Positions 50,962 to 59,434 of a stretch of 64,000 bases of DNA are shown here, in pieces (within the stretch, counting starts at the first letter, position 1; every line of letters begins with the position of its first letter). Made by a program: the position numbers and the translations under genes. Source of the DNA: HGM04593 sp045657945 (lineage in GTDB: Bacteria; Bacteroidota; Bacteroidia; Bacteroidales; Bacteroidaceae); contig JAZOUB010000040.1 of NCBI GenBank assembly GCA_045657945.1, positions 1-64,000 on the forward strand, read 5' to 3'. The notes below the pieces were generated by a model, which was not told the origin of the DNA, did no database searches, and saw nothing but the letters and a program-made list of their open reading frames with translations.

Positions 50962-51151
50962 ATTTGAGTAAACCTCGAATATATTTTAGCGAAAACCGCA
51001 CTCCTTGAGGGAACTAAAGTTTCCGTCGTCGCAAACAACGCTCCCTCGCGTTGTCACTGTGAAAAATACTGAAATCAATTTGTATTTCTCGCTCGTTTAT
51101 GTTTATATTTGCCGATGTTGTTCAATTTAAAAAAGATTTACTATGAAAAAG
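50962..51151 (+). repeat. ~190-bp direct repeat, copy A (promoter of lipoprotein 1)
   Basis: Near-identical to 51821-52008 from ATTTGAGTAAACCTCGAATA to the ATG and first codons ATGAAAAAG, with only a few single-base differences. It contains the promoter TTTG (51079-51082), 21 bp, TATATTTG (51104-51111). Confidence 0.93.
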
Positions 51152-51580
51152 TGGAATTTAATAACTGTTGTAGCTCTGTTTGGAATGTTTGTTTTTTGTA
51201 GCTGCGATAGTGGAAATGATAAAAATAGTGGTTTGATGGGTGTTTTTAAAGAGTTTGACAATGTCATGAACGAGGCTATTCAAAAGGTGAGGGTTGCTGA
51301 AAGTGTAAGGGAAATTGAGGCCATAGAAGATTGGGCTGACAATAAAATAGATATGCTTCAAGACAAACTTTATGCTGTGGGAAAGAAAAATCCTGAAGAG
51401 TGGAGAAGGGTGAACAGACAAATTGATGAAGGTTATGGTGAATATTACGAACGGAATGAGGAATATCGTCTGTTGGAAAGTAAGTTTAGGGGGTTGTGTG
51501 AAAAACGCAGATCTGAACTGAGTGAATTGGAACGAAAAGGAAATGGCTCTCGTAGCGAATGGGGGGATCTTTGGGAATAA
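51143..51580 (+). CDS. Small lipoprotein of unknown function (1)
   Basis: 145 aa. Lipoprotein signal MKKWNLITVVALFGMFVFCSC with lipobox Cys near 19-21, then a highly charged, probably all-helical mature part (VMNEAIQKVRVAESVREIEAIEDWADNKIDMLQDKL...). Not recognised. It shares an almost identical upstream region, signal-peptide style and terminator sequence with the lipoprotein at 52000, though the mature parts are hardly alignable. Confidence 0.8.
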   Translation: MKKWNLITVVALFGMFVFCSCDSGNDKNSGLMGVFKEFDNVMNEAIQKVRVAESVREIEAIEDWADNKIDMLQDKLYAVGKKNPEEWRRVNRQIDEGYGEYYERNEEYRLLESKFRGLCEKRRSELSELERKGNGSRSEWGDLWE

Positions 51581-51600
51581 CTAGAATGTGATTCTGATAT

Positions 51601-51629
51601 AGGCGGCTTCTTCGGGAGCCGCTTTTTTG
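51601..51629 (+). terminator. Terminator after lipoprotein 1
   Basis: GGCGGCTTCTTCGGGAGCCGC followed by TTTTTT; nearly the same hairpin as after lipoprotein 2 (52405-52432). Confidence 0.85.
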
Positions 51630-51662
51630 TTACTAGGTTTTCCTTTGACAATATTTGGGGGT

Positions 51663-51804
51663 GATAATATGGATGTTGCCCAAACGCTCGAATGTCATGC
51701 TGAGCGAAGTCGAAGCATCTAAAAATCGCATTAAATGGATTCTTCCTATCGTCAGGATGACAATTTAGCGAAAGAAAGAATCATGAGTGAACTATTATAT
51801 TATT
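51663..51804. mobile_element. MITE-like element, copy 2 (142 bp)
   Basis: It starts GATAATATGGATGTTGCCC and ends GAGTGAACTATTATATTATT, approximate inverted repeats, with internal TGTCATGCTGAGCGAAGTCG ... AAGCATC ... CAGGATGACA. It lies between the lipoprotein 1 terminator and repeat copy B. Confidence 0.65.
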
Positions 51805-51820
51805 GCTTAAATTTGTTTGC

Positions 51821-52008
51821 ATTTGAGTAAACCTCGAATATATTTTAGCGAAAACCGCACTCCTTGAGGGAACTAAAGTTTCCGTCGTCGCAAACAACGC
51901 TCCCTCGCGTTGTCACTGTGAAAAATACTGAAATCAATTTGTATTTCTCGCCGTTTATGTTTATATTTGCTGATGTTGTTCAATTTAAAATGATTTACTA
52001 TGAAAAAG
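51821..52008 (+). repeat. ~190-bp direct repeat, copy B (promoter of lipoprotein 2)
   Basis: Copy of 50962-51151, with promoter TTTG (51938-51941), 20 bp, TATATTTG (51962-51969). Confidence 0.93.
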
Positions 52009-52371
52009 TTAGTTTATTTGATGTCTCTTGTTGCATTGCTGTTCTGTTATTCTTGTGATTCTTCGGAGAGTGGTGGCAAGAAGGAGAAATTTCTGTCTAT
52101 TTGTGAGCAAGGTGTTAAGATTTATGAAGAGGGTATTGATAGAATGCATGCAGCGGAATATCCCGACGAATTTATGGAGATATGTGAAGTGTACGAACAT
52201 CGATTAGATAAATGGGAGGAAAAGGCGGAAAATAGTTTTAGTGATGACGAGGCAGAGGAACTTTATGAAAGTGACTCGGAAGTGGCAAAAGCACATGATG
52301 AACTAAAAATAATCCAAGCGAAATTCTATAATATTAAGTATGAAAAAGAACTTGAATTTGATGTATATTAA
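52000..52371 (+). CDS. Small lipoprotein of unknown function (2)
   Basis: 123 aa. Signal MKKLVYLMSLVALLFCYSC with lipobox Cys near 19, then an acidic helical mature part (ICEQGVKIYEEGIDRMHAAEYPDEFMEICEVYEHRLDKWEEKAEN...). Not recognised. The upstream 190 bp match those of lipoprotein 1. Probably a diverged tandem paralog whose control region has been kept identical. Confidence 0.8.
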   Translation: MKKLVYLMSLVALLFCYSCDSSESGGKKEKFLSICEQGVKIYEEGIDRMHAAEYPDEFMEICEVYEHRLDKWEEKAENSFSDDEAEELYESDSEVAKAHDELKIIQAKFYNIKYEKELEFDVY

Positions 52372-52404
52372 AATTGTTTTTTGACTTTTAATAAAGTTTG
52401 CAAA

Positions 52405-52434
52405 AAAGCGGCTTCTTCGGAGGCCGCTTTTGTT
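52405..52434 (+). terminator. Terminator after lipoprotein 2
   Basis: AAAAGCGGCTTCTTCGGAGG/CCGCTTTT with TGTTTT. The rest of the gap (to 52648) holds a -7 box TATTTTTG at 52521-52528 for pheT and a decayed inverse copy of the GATGCTTCG...GCTCAGCATGAC motif at 52553-52585. Confidence 0.8.
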
Positions 52435-52648
52435 TTACCGGTCTTTGTTGAAAAACGCATTTTGTTGTTCTTTGCTCTTTATTTTCTCTCGCGTATATTC
52501 CTTATTTAAGAAAAAAAGTGTATTTTTGCAAATTAAAATGCGACGGTAGAGATACTTCGCTCCGCTCAGTATTACATTGCCGGTGGGCTTTATGCTGCGA
52601 CGGTCATTGTGTCAATTTTGATTTGAAAAACAAAATAAAAACAGATAT

Positions 52649-55114
52649 ATGAACATTTCTTACAATTGGCTTAAAGAGTATGTCGACTTCGACATGACAC
52701 CCGAGGAGGTGTCGGCAGCGCTCACATCAATGGGTCTTGAGACCGATGGCGTTGAAGAGGTGCAGACTATCAAGGGCGGTCTCGAGGGTTTGGTTATTGG
52801 TGAGGTTCTCACTTGCGTTGACCACCCCGACAGCGACCACCTTCACATTACAACAGTGAATCTTGGCGACGGTAACCCCGTGCAGATTGTTTGCGGTGCG
52901 CCCAATGTGGCTGCCGGACAGAAGGTGGTTGTTGCAACCATCGGTACAAAGCTCTACAGCGGCGACGAGTGCTTCACTATCAAGAAAGGCAAAATCCGTG
53001 GTGCCGAGTCTTACGGTATGATCTGTGCCGAGGATGAGATTGGTGTCGGCAAGAGCCACGATGGTATCATCGTTCTGCCAGCCGACGCTGTTCCCGGTAC
53101 TCTTGCAAAGGATTACTACAACATAAAGAGCGACTACCTCATTGGAGTGGACATCACTCCTAACCGTGCCGATGCATGCTCACACTATGGTGTGGCACGT
53201 GACCTCTACGCATATACAATGCAGAACAAGGGCGCGAGCGCATTGCGCCGTCCATCATGCGATGGCTTCAAGGTTGACGACAACTCGCTCGAGATTGACA
53301 TTGAGGTGCAGAACACCGAGGCTTGCATGCGCTATGCCGGTGTAACCGTTAAGGGGGTTACTGTTAAGGAGAGTCCCGAGTGGTTGAAGGAGAAGTTGCA
53401 GATTATCGGTCTTCGCCCAATCAATAACATCGTCGATATCACAAACTACATACTCCACGCTTATGGTCAGCCGATGCACTGCTTCGATGCCGACAAGATC
53501 AAGGGTGGCAAGGTGGTTGTGCGCACATTCCCCGAGGGAACTTCATTCGTAACTCTCGACGGCGTTGAGCGTAAACTATCGGAGCGTGACCTCATGATTT
53601 GCAATGCTGAGGAGCCAATGTGTATTGCCGGTGTGTTCGGCGGTCTTGAGTCGGGTACAACCGAGGAGACAAAGAATGTGTTCCTTGAGAGCGCATACTT
53701 CCACCCCACATGGGTGCGCAAGACATCGCGCCGTCACGCAGTGCAGACCGACTCTTCGTTCCGCTTTGAGCGCGGTACCGACCCCAATAATGTAATCTAT
53801 GCATTGAAACAGGCTGCAATGCTCATCAAGGAACTTGCCGGCGGTACAATCTCAATGGAGATAAAGGATATCTATCCTGCGCCTGTTGAGGATTTCAAGG
53901 TTGAGCTTGAGTATGAGTATGTGAACAACCTCATAGGTGTTGAACTGTCACACGAGACAATCAAGAACATCGTTACATCACTCGAGATGAAGATTACAGC
54001 CGAGAGTGAGAAGGGCTTGACACTGCTTGTTCCTCCTTACCGCGTGGATGTTCAGCGTCCTTGCGATGTAGTTGAGGATATCCTGCGCATCTATGGCTAC
54101 AACAATATCAATTTTGATACAACATTGCACTCTTCAATCATCACAAAGGGTGCCGAGGATAAGTCGCACAAGTTGCAGAACCTTATCTCGGAGCAGTTGG
54201 TTGGTTGTGGTTTCAATGAAATCCTGAACAACTCACTCACAGCTGCGGGTTACTACGATGAGCTCGAGAGCTACAAGAGCGAGAACCTTGTACGTTTGAT
54301 GAATCCGCTGAGCAACGACCTCAATGTGATGCGCCAGACAATGCTGTTCGGCGGTCTTGAGAGCATGCAGCGCAACATCAGCCGCAAGATTACAGACCTG
54401 AGCTTCTTTGAATTCGGTAACTGCTACCGCTTCGATGCCGACAAACGCGTTGAGGAGAAAATCCTTAGCCCCTACAGCGAGAGCTATCATCTTGCTCTTT
54501 GGATGACAGGCAACAACATCTCATCGTCTTGGATTGAGGCTGGCCGTCTACTTTCTGTGTATGACCTGAAGGCTGTTGTAGAGCACATCTTCGACCGTCT
54601 TGGTTTCAAGCCATCGATGCGTCTTGTTTCTACATTTGACAACGATATCTTCACTGCTGCAATCGAGGTTAAGGCTCAGAGCAACAAGAAGACCGTTGCA
54701 CAGCTTGGTATCCTGCGCAAGAAGGTCGCAAAGCGCTTCGACATCGAAAGCGAGGTGTTCTATGCCGACATCAACTGGAGCGAACTCATGAAAGCTGTGA
54801 AGAGTGCCAAGATTGGCTATGCCGAGATTAGCAAGTATCCTGCCGTTAAGCGTGACCTTGCATTGCTCATTGACAAGAATGTTACATTCGCGCAGATTGA
54901 GCAGGTGGCACGTGAGACCGAGAAGAAGCTGTTGAAGGCTGTTACATTGTTCGATGTATATGAGGGCAAGAACCTCGAGGAGGGCAAGAAGAGCTACGCA
55001 GTAAGCTTTGTACTCCAGGATGACAACCAGACATTGAACGACAAGGTCATTGACAAGACAATGGCTCGCTTGATGGAGAACTTCGAGAAGCGTCTTGGCG
55101 CCGTACAGAGATAA
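52649..55114 (+). CDS. pheT: Phenylalanyl-tRNA synthetase beta subunit
   Basis: 821 aa, full length. N-terminal B1 domain MNISYNWLKEYVDFDMTPEEV, tRNA-binding OB fold (LEGLVIGEVLTCVDHPDSDHLHITTVNLG), B3/B4 editing region (DITNYILHAYGQPMHCFD), B5 (VDVQRPCDVVEDILRIYGYNNI) and the C-terminal anticodon-binding fold (AEISKYPAVKRDLALLID). It works with PheS, which is not in the window. The 5' leader of ~115 nt contains repeat-like sequence but no clear attenuator. Confidence 0.97.
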   Translation: MNISYNWLKEYVDFDMTPEEVSAALTSMGLETDGVEEVQTIKGGLEGLVIGEVLTCVDHPDSDHLHITTVNLGDGNPVQIVCGAPNVAAGQKVVVATIGTKLYSGDECFTIKKGKIRGAESYGMICAEDEIGVGKSHDGIIVLPADAVPGTLAKDYYNIKSDYLIGVDITPNRADACSHYGVARDLYAYTMQNKGASALRRPSCDGFKVDDNSLEIDIEVQNTEACMRYAGVTVKGVTVKESPEWLKEKLQIIGLRPINNIVDITNYILHAYGQPMHCFDADKIKGGKVVVRTFPEGTSFVTLDGVERKLSERDLMICNAEEPMCIAGVFGGLESGTTEETKNVFLESAYFHPTWVRKTSRRHAVQTDSSFRFERGTDPNNVIYALKQAAMLIKELAGGTISMEIKDIYPAPVEDFKVELEYEYVNNLIGVELSHETIKNIVTSLEMKITAESEKGLTLLVPPYRVDVQRPCDVVEDILRIYGYNNINFDTTLHSSIITKGAEDKSHKLQNLISEQLVGCGFNEILNNSLTAAGYYDELESYKSENLVRLMNPLSNDLNVMRQTMLFGGLESMQRNISRKITDLSFFEFGNCYRFDADKRVEEKILSPYSESYHLALWMTGNNISSSWIEAGRLLSVYDLKAVVEHIFDRLGFKPSMRLVSTFDNDIFTAAIEVKAQSNKKTVAQLGILRKKVAKRFDIESEVFYADINWSELMKAVKSAKIGYAEISKYPAVKRDLALLIDKNVTFAQIEQVARETEKKLLKAVTLFDVYEGKNLEEGKKSYAVSFVLQDDNQTLNDKVIDKTMARLMENFEKRLGAVQR

Positions 55115-55157
55115 ACTGAAAGGTTAAAACTGAAAGGTTAAAACTGAAAGGTGTCAG
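55115..55157. repeat. 14-bp tandem repeat, three units
   Basis: AAACTGAAAGGTTA repeated three times between pheT and the yebC-like gene; the third unit ends GGTGTCAGCTG. A single unit also follows dnaB (49541). Confidence 0.88.
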
Positions 55158-55198
55158 CTGAATTTAAAATAAACAAATTACAAATTAAATAAATTATT

Positions 55199-55924
55199 AT
55201 GGGTAGAGCATTTGAATACCGTAAAGCAGCGAAATTGAAAAGATGGGGTAATATGGCACGCGTATTTACCCGTGTTGGAAAACAGATTGCCATTGCCGTT
55301 AAGGCCGGCGGTCCAGACCCAGATACAAACTCACACTTGCGCGCTATCATCGCCAATGCAAAGCGTGAGAACATGCCAAAGGATAACATTGAGCGCGCTA
55401 TCAAGAATGCGATGGGTAAGGATCAGAAGGACTACAAGGAGGTACCATACGAGGGTTATGGCCCATTCGGTATCGCAATCTTTGTAGATGCTGCAACTGA
55501 CAACACCACACGTACTGTAGCCAATGTGCGCGCAGTCTTCAACAAGTTCGGTGGTACACTTGGTACACAAGGTAGCCTTGACTTCATGTTTACACAGAAG
55601 AGCGTGTTCACATTCACAAAGAAGGGTGGCCTTGACATGGACGAGTTGATTCTCGACCTCATTGACTACGGTGTAGAGGAGGAGTATGACGAGGAGGAGA
55701 ACGAAATCACAATCTACGGTGATCCTAAGTCTTTCGGTGCAATCCAGAAGGCACTCGAGGAGAAGGGCTTTGAGATTACTGGTAGTGAGTTCACTCGCAT
55801 CCCTAACGATTTGAAGGATGTTACTGATGAGCAGCGTGCAACTATCGACAAGATTGTTGAGCGCCTTGAGGAGGATGACGATGTGCAGAATGTGTATACA
55901 AATATGAAGCCTGTAGAGGAGTAA
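55199..55924 (+). CDS. YebC/PmpR (TACO1) family protein
   Basis: 241 aa. The family start MGRAFEYRKAAKLKRWGNMARVFTRVGKQI, then GGPDPDTNSHLRAIIANAKRENMPKDNIERAI and YEGYGPFGIAIFVDAATDNTTRTVANVR. It is described as a transcriptional regulator in some bacteria and as a translation factor that relieves proline-stretch stalls in others. Not identical to the E. coli YebC start, but full length. Confidence 0.95.
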   Translation: MGRAFEYRKAAKLKRWGNMARVFTRVGKQIAIAVKAGGPDPDTNSHLRAIIANAKRENMPKDNIERAIKNAMGKDQKDYKEVPYEGYGPFGIAIFVDAATDNTTRTVANVRAVFNKFGGTLGTQGSLDFMFTQKSVFTFTKKGGLDMDELILDLIDYGVEEEYDEEENEITIYGDPKSFGAIQKALEEKGFEITGSEFTRIPNDLKDVTDEQRATIDKIVERLEEDDDVQNVYTNMKPVEE

Positions 55925-56021
55925 AAATGTTAAAACAGCGAATTGCTGCGTTACGCTTGAACTTCGTTGTTTTGCCTCTCTACAAATTGGTTTTAGCGAA
56001 CATTATCGCTGGAATGAATCG

Positions 56022-56053
56022 CAAGATGTCGCGTGCATGCACGCGACATCTTG
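56022..56053. terminator. Perfect 32-bp palindromic terminator
   Basis: CAAGATGTCGCGTGCATGCA continuing as its own complement to CTTG at 56053; centred at 56037/56038 between convergent genes. Confidence 0.85.
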
Positions 56054-56059
56054 TTTATG

Positions 56060-56980
56060 TTATCTTGTAAACCCTGGTGGTCTGGTTTGTCCGCCTTGGC
56101 CTCCGAAACCTGGCGGGCGGCTGTTGCTGCCGCCACCGAATCCCGGTGGTCGTGTGCTGCCACCCGGTGGCAATGGCGATGGCGGGCGCATAGGAGGTCG
56201 TGGAGTGGGGAGCGCCGGTGGAGGTGGAACCGGGCGTATTGCCGGGCGGTAATGTGGCGGTGGCGACTGCCACATCCATGGCTGCCAGTTGTCGCTTGTC
56301 AGTCAGTAGCCAGTGATGCCTTCAATTATTCCGGCATTGTTGTAGGAGTAGATGTTGCCGCTCATGGTCATGTTCAGGCTGCTAAAGTTGGGGTCGACGG
56401 TTGCCGTTGCCCGGTTGCTGCCGGCCGACAGTGTGACGCTTACCGTAGCGGATATCTCGCTGCCGAATATGCTGAAATTGTAGTAGACATTTCCATAGCG
56501 GTCAATGCTCATTTCTATGTTGCCTACACGGCCGGTGAGCGTTATGCCTCCAAGCCCATTGGGTGAATAGACATTGCTGTTGTTGAGCGCGGTCTGGAGT
56601 GTTGCCGTTCCTTTATCGACCGATATGAAATTGGTGCTCTCGGTTACAAAATTCGTCGTCCCGTTGTTGAATGAGACATTCGATGCTTCTAGTGCCCATG
56701 AATCGCTTTTTAGCGCGGCGATGGCCTGCATGTACTGCACGGAGTCATTGTGGATCTCCAGTCTCTCCTCGGCAGCCCGTTTGCGCAGTCTCTCGGCGCG
56801 CCATGCCGCTTCTTTTTCCTTGCGGCTCATCTTGACCTCTTGTGCCGATGCATCGCTGAATATTGCAGAGAGCAAAAGCAATAAAAACAACAGATATTGG
56901 CCAATAAAAGACGGTACATATTCATTGCCTCTTACCGGCGGAACCTGCTTCTTTTCTGTGGATTTAGTTGACTCTTTCAT
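56060..56980 (-). pseudogene. DUF4251 protein gene split by an in-frame TGA, with Pro/Gly-rich tail
   Basis: Residues 1-225 (56980 to 56303) have a membrane signal (QYLLFLLLLLSAIFSDASAQ), the MSRKEKEAAWRAERLRKRAAEE linker and a DUF4251 beta domain (FISVDKGTATLQ, NGLGGITLTGRVGNIEMSIDRYGNVYYNF). A TGA at 56305-56303 follows ITGY. The same frame continues without a break for about 80 codons (LTSDNWQPWMWQSPPPHYRP..., three RPPGFGG/RPPGFTR units) to the TAA at 56060. Either a nonsense mutation, a sequencing error, or two-product decoding. The DUF4251 part alone may still be functional. Confidence 0.7.
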
Positions 56981-57187
56981 AACACTTCTTGTTAAAGGTT
57001 TTATTCTAAAACAAACAAGTGAGGATTATGTACGTCACGCTATGCTGTTTGTGGATAAATTTAACTCTCTTTTGCCTCGCTTTTCTCCTTTTTGATAAAA
57101 TTAAGTTCCGTTTATTTGTTTTTTTATTCTTTAAATGTTTGTTTTGCATAAAATTTTCTATCTTTACAAATAAATCGGTTCTTGAAG

Positions 57188-58231
57188 GTGAAAAAGGCTG
57201 TTGTCACATACTTTTTTCTGTTGCTGATGCTTGTTGCCTGTGGTAATGAGAAAAAGAGTGGTGTGCAAGATACCGGCTTGACCTCTGCTCCGTCGTCGGC
57301 TTTCGTGTCCGATACCGTTCTTGTGGATACAATTGATATAAAGAATCCGTTCATCTGTTATGAGCGTGGTGACGATTGTTACTACATGGTTGGTGATGGA
57401 GGTTCAATGTGGATGAGCAAGGATTTGCGTCTTTGGACCGGACCATACGATGTCCTTGAACAGGATACTGCATCATGGATAGGTGCTTCGCCGGTAATTA
57501 CATCGCCCGAGATACACGGTTTCAAGGGCAAATACTACTATATGGCAACCTTTGAACGCCCCGATGTCGTGGCATATGATGTCAGTGGAGTGCCATTTGC
57601 ACGCCGTTCGTGCGTGGCACTGGTGGCCGATGATATCCGTGGCCCTTACAGGACAATTGACTGTGAAAGCCGGCTGCTTGCCGAGAGCGAGATGGCCGCG
57701 CATCCCACATTCGGCGTTGATCCTTACGGTGTGTCGTACATGATATACACTCACCAGGGTGAGCAGAACGGTGATGGAACAGTGCAGATAGTACGCTTTT
57801 CCAAGGAGTTGAACCAAAGGGTAGGCGAGGCTTTTATAATGTTCTCGGCATCAAAGAATCCTTGGTCGGGCGAAATGGTTGACGGTGTAAGGTGTTTTTC
57901 GCCAATAATGGAGGCACCATTCCTGTTTTTTACCGAGGATGACGGTATGGGAATACTGTTTACCTCATACATTGGTGGTGAAAAGGCGATAGGAGTGGCA
58001 TATACACAAACTGGTGAATATGGCTACAACGGTCCTTGGGTGGTGGAGTCACAGCCGTTGCTCAAAGGAAATGTGGGCAGTGCATCAATATTCCGCGACT
58101 ATGACGGAACATTAGTGATGGCTGTGGCCAAGGATACGATAATCAACGGTGTGGCAAAGAGCGTGCCGCAGCTGTTTAAACTTGATATGCAATATGATAA
58201 ATTAAAGATTGAAGGACACTATAAATTTTAA
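57188..58231 (+). CDS. Lipoprotein with GH43-like five-bladed beta-propeller
   Basis: 347 aa from the GTG at 57188 (KKAVVTYFFLLLMLVAC, lipobox Cys near 18); a TTG two codons earlier is the alternative and no ATG fits. The mature part has repeating blades: NPFICYERGDDCYYMVGDGGSMWMSKDLRLWTGP, SPEIHGFKGKYYYMATF, AHPTFGVDPYGVSYMIYTH, EAPFLFFTEDDGMGILFTSY. This is the layout of family-43-like glycosidases (Asp/Asp/Glu sites possible at SPEI and EAPF). Substrate unknown. nagB follows after 6 bp, suggesting amino-sugar or glycan use. Confidence 0.75.
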   Translation: MKKAVVTYFFLLLMLVACGNEKKSGVQDTGLTSAPSSAFVSDTVLVDTIDIKNPFICYERGDDCYYMVGDGGSMWMSKDLRLWTGPYDVLEQDTASWIGASPVITSPEIHGFKGKYYYMATFERPDVVAYDVSGVPFARRSCVALVADDIRGPYRTIDCESRLLAESEMAAHPTFGVDPYGVSYMIYTHQGEQNGDGTVQIVRFSKELNQRVGEAFIMFSASKNPWSGEMVDGVRCFSPIMEAPFLFFTEDDGMGILFTSYIGGEKAIGVAYTQTGEYGYNGPWVVESQPLLKGNVGSASIFRDYDGTLVMAVAKDTIINGVAKSVPQLFKLDMQYDKLKIEGHYKF

Positions 58232-58237
58232 AGTATT

Positions 58238-59047
58238 ATGCGTTTAATTATTCAACCAAACTATCAGCAGCTTTCTTGCTGGGCTGCATCTTATGTAGCA
58301 AAGAAGATCAACGATTTCAAACCTACAGCCGAGAAACCTTTCGTTCTTGGTTTGCCTACAGGTGGTACTCCCCTTGGTACTTACAAGGAGTTGATTAACC
58401 TCTACAACAAGGGTGTTGTGAGCTTCCAGAATGTGGTTACATTCAACATGGACGAGTATGTTGGTTTGCCCGAGGAACACCCCGAGAGCTACCACTCATT
58501 CATGTGGAACAACTTCTTCAGCCACGTTGACGTTAAGAGAGAGAATGTGAACATCCTTAACGGTAACGCAGAGGATTTGGTTGCCGAGTGCGCACGCTAC
58601 GAGGCAAAGATCAAGTCTTACGGTGGTATCGACTTATTCCTCGGTGGTATCGGCCCCGACGGTCACATCGCGTTCAACGAGCCAGGTTCATCACTTGCTT
58701 CACGCACACGTATCAAGACTTTGACAACAGATACAATCATTGCAAATTCTCGTTTCTTTGACAATGACATCAACAAGGTTCCCAAGACTGCAGTTACTGT
58801 AGGTGTTGGTACAGTTATGGATGCCAAGGAGGTTCTTATTCTCGTAAACGGCCATAACAAGGCTCAGGCTCTCTATCACGCTGTTGAGGGTAACATTACT
58901 CAGATGTGGACTATCAGCGTTCTCCAGATGCACCAGAGCGGTATCATCGTTTGTGACGATGCGGCTACTGCTGAGTTGAAGGTGGGTACTGTAAACTACT
59001 TCAAGGATATCGAGCGCGAGAACATGGCGCCTTTCTACTCAAAGTAA
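58238..59047 (+). CDS. nagB: Glucosamine-6-phosphate deaminase
   Basis: 269 aa. It converts glucosamine-6-P to fructose-6-P and ammonia. LGLPTGGTPLGTYKEL near 38-53, general base Asp in VTFNMDEYVGL, and the GIGPDGHIAFNEPGSSL motif with the catalytic Asp/His/Glu. Full length, no C-terminal extension. Co-transcribed with the propeller lipoprotein (6-bp gap). A hairpin at 59074-59101 ends it. Confidence 0.97.
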   Translation: MRLIIQPNYQQLSCWAASYVAKKINDFKPTAEKPFVLGLPTGGTPLGTYKELINLYNKGVVSFQNVVTFNMDEYVGLPEEHPESYHSFMWNNFFSHVDVKRENVNILNGNAEDLVAECARYEAKIKSYGGIDLFLGGIGPDGHIAFNEPGSSLASRTRIKTLTTDTIIANSRFFDNDINKVPKTAVTVGVGTVMDAKEVLILVNGHNKAQALYHAVEGNITQMWTISVLQMHQSGIIVCDDAATAELKVGTVNYFKDIERENMAPFYSK

Positions 59048-59073
59048 TTTGAGAGGATTGCTTTTGTAAATAT

Positions 59074-59107
59074 GTCGGCTGCCCCAAAAGGGTGGCCGAT
59101 GTTTTTT
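59074..59107 (+). terminator. Terminator after nagB
   Basis: GTCGGCTGCCCC, AAAA loop, GGGTGGCCGAT, then GTTTTTTG. Confidence 0.75.
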
Positions 59108-59172
59108 GTATTACCTTGCGCGCTGTTGTAAGATTATCGCGTTAATAATTTTGTAGTGCCTTTAAGTTTTTT

Positions 59173-59180
59173 TATCTTTG
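59173..59180 (+). promoter_or_regulatory. -7 box upstream of the S37-like peptidase gene
   Basis: TATCTTTG with TTTTG-like sequence upstream (59150s). A MITE lies between this box and the ATG at 59435, so the leader would be ~250 nt and include the whole element. Confidence 0.5.
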
Positions 59181-59202
59181 TAAATTGAATTAAAGTATAA
59201 GC

Positions 59203-59398
59203 AATAATATAGATGTTGACTCAAATATTATTTGTCATGCTGAGCAAAGCGAAGCATCTCTCTTTAACGCGGTTTTGAGATCCTTTACATCCTGTTAGTT
59301 CGCTGCGCTCATCGAAAACCTCTTTAATTTTCATTAAGGAATGGTCAGGATGACAAGTTCATGAATAAAACAAGTTGCGGGTCAACTGCTATATTATT
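59203..59398. mobile_element. MITE-like element, copy 3 (196 bp, best preserved)
   Basis: Left end AATAATATAGATGTTGACTC and right end GGGTCAACTGCTATATTATT are imperfect 20-bp inverted repeats. Inside are TGTCATGCTGAGCAAAGCGA, AGCATC and, near the right, GGTCAGGATGACAAG. Related to copies at 32336-32525 and 51663-51804. Confidence 0.75.
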
Positions 59399-59434
59399 TC
59401 CAAAGTCTATCATTCGGATAATAAAACAAATATT

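Noticed and set aside
52553..52630. Structured attenuator in the pheT leader
   Set aside because: The segment resembles a decayed copy of the GATGCTTCG...GCTCAGCATGAC repeat, and no Phe-codon leader or terminator/antiterminator pair is visible.
56303..56305. TGA read as an amino acid as a general code change
   Set aside because: Several intact genes here end in TGA (response regulator, queF, cas2, RhuM-Fic), so TGA is a normal stop in this organism.
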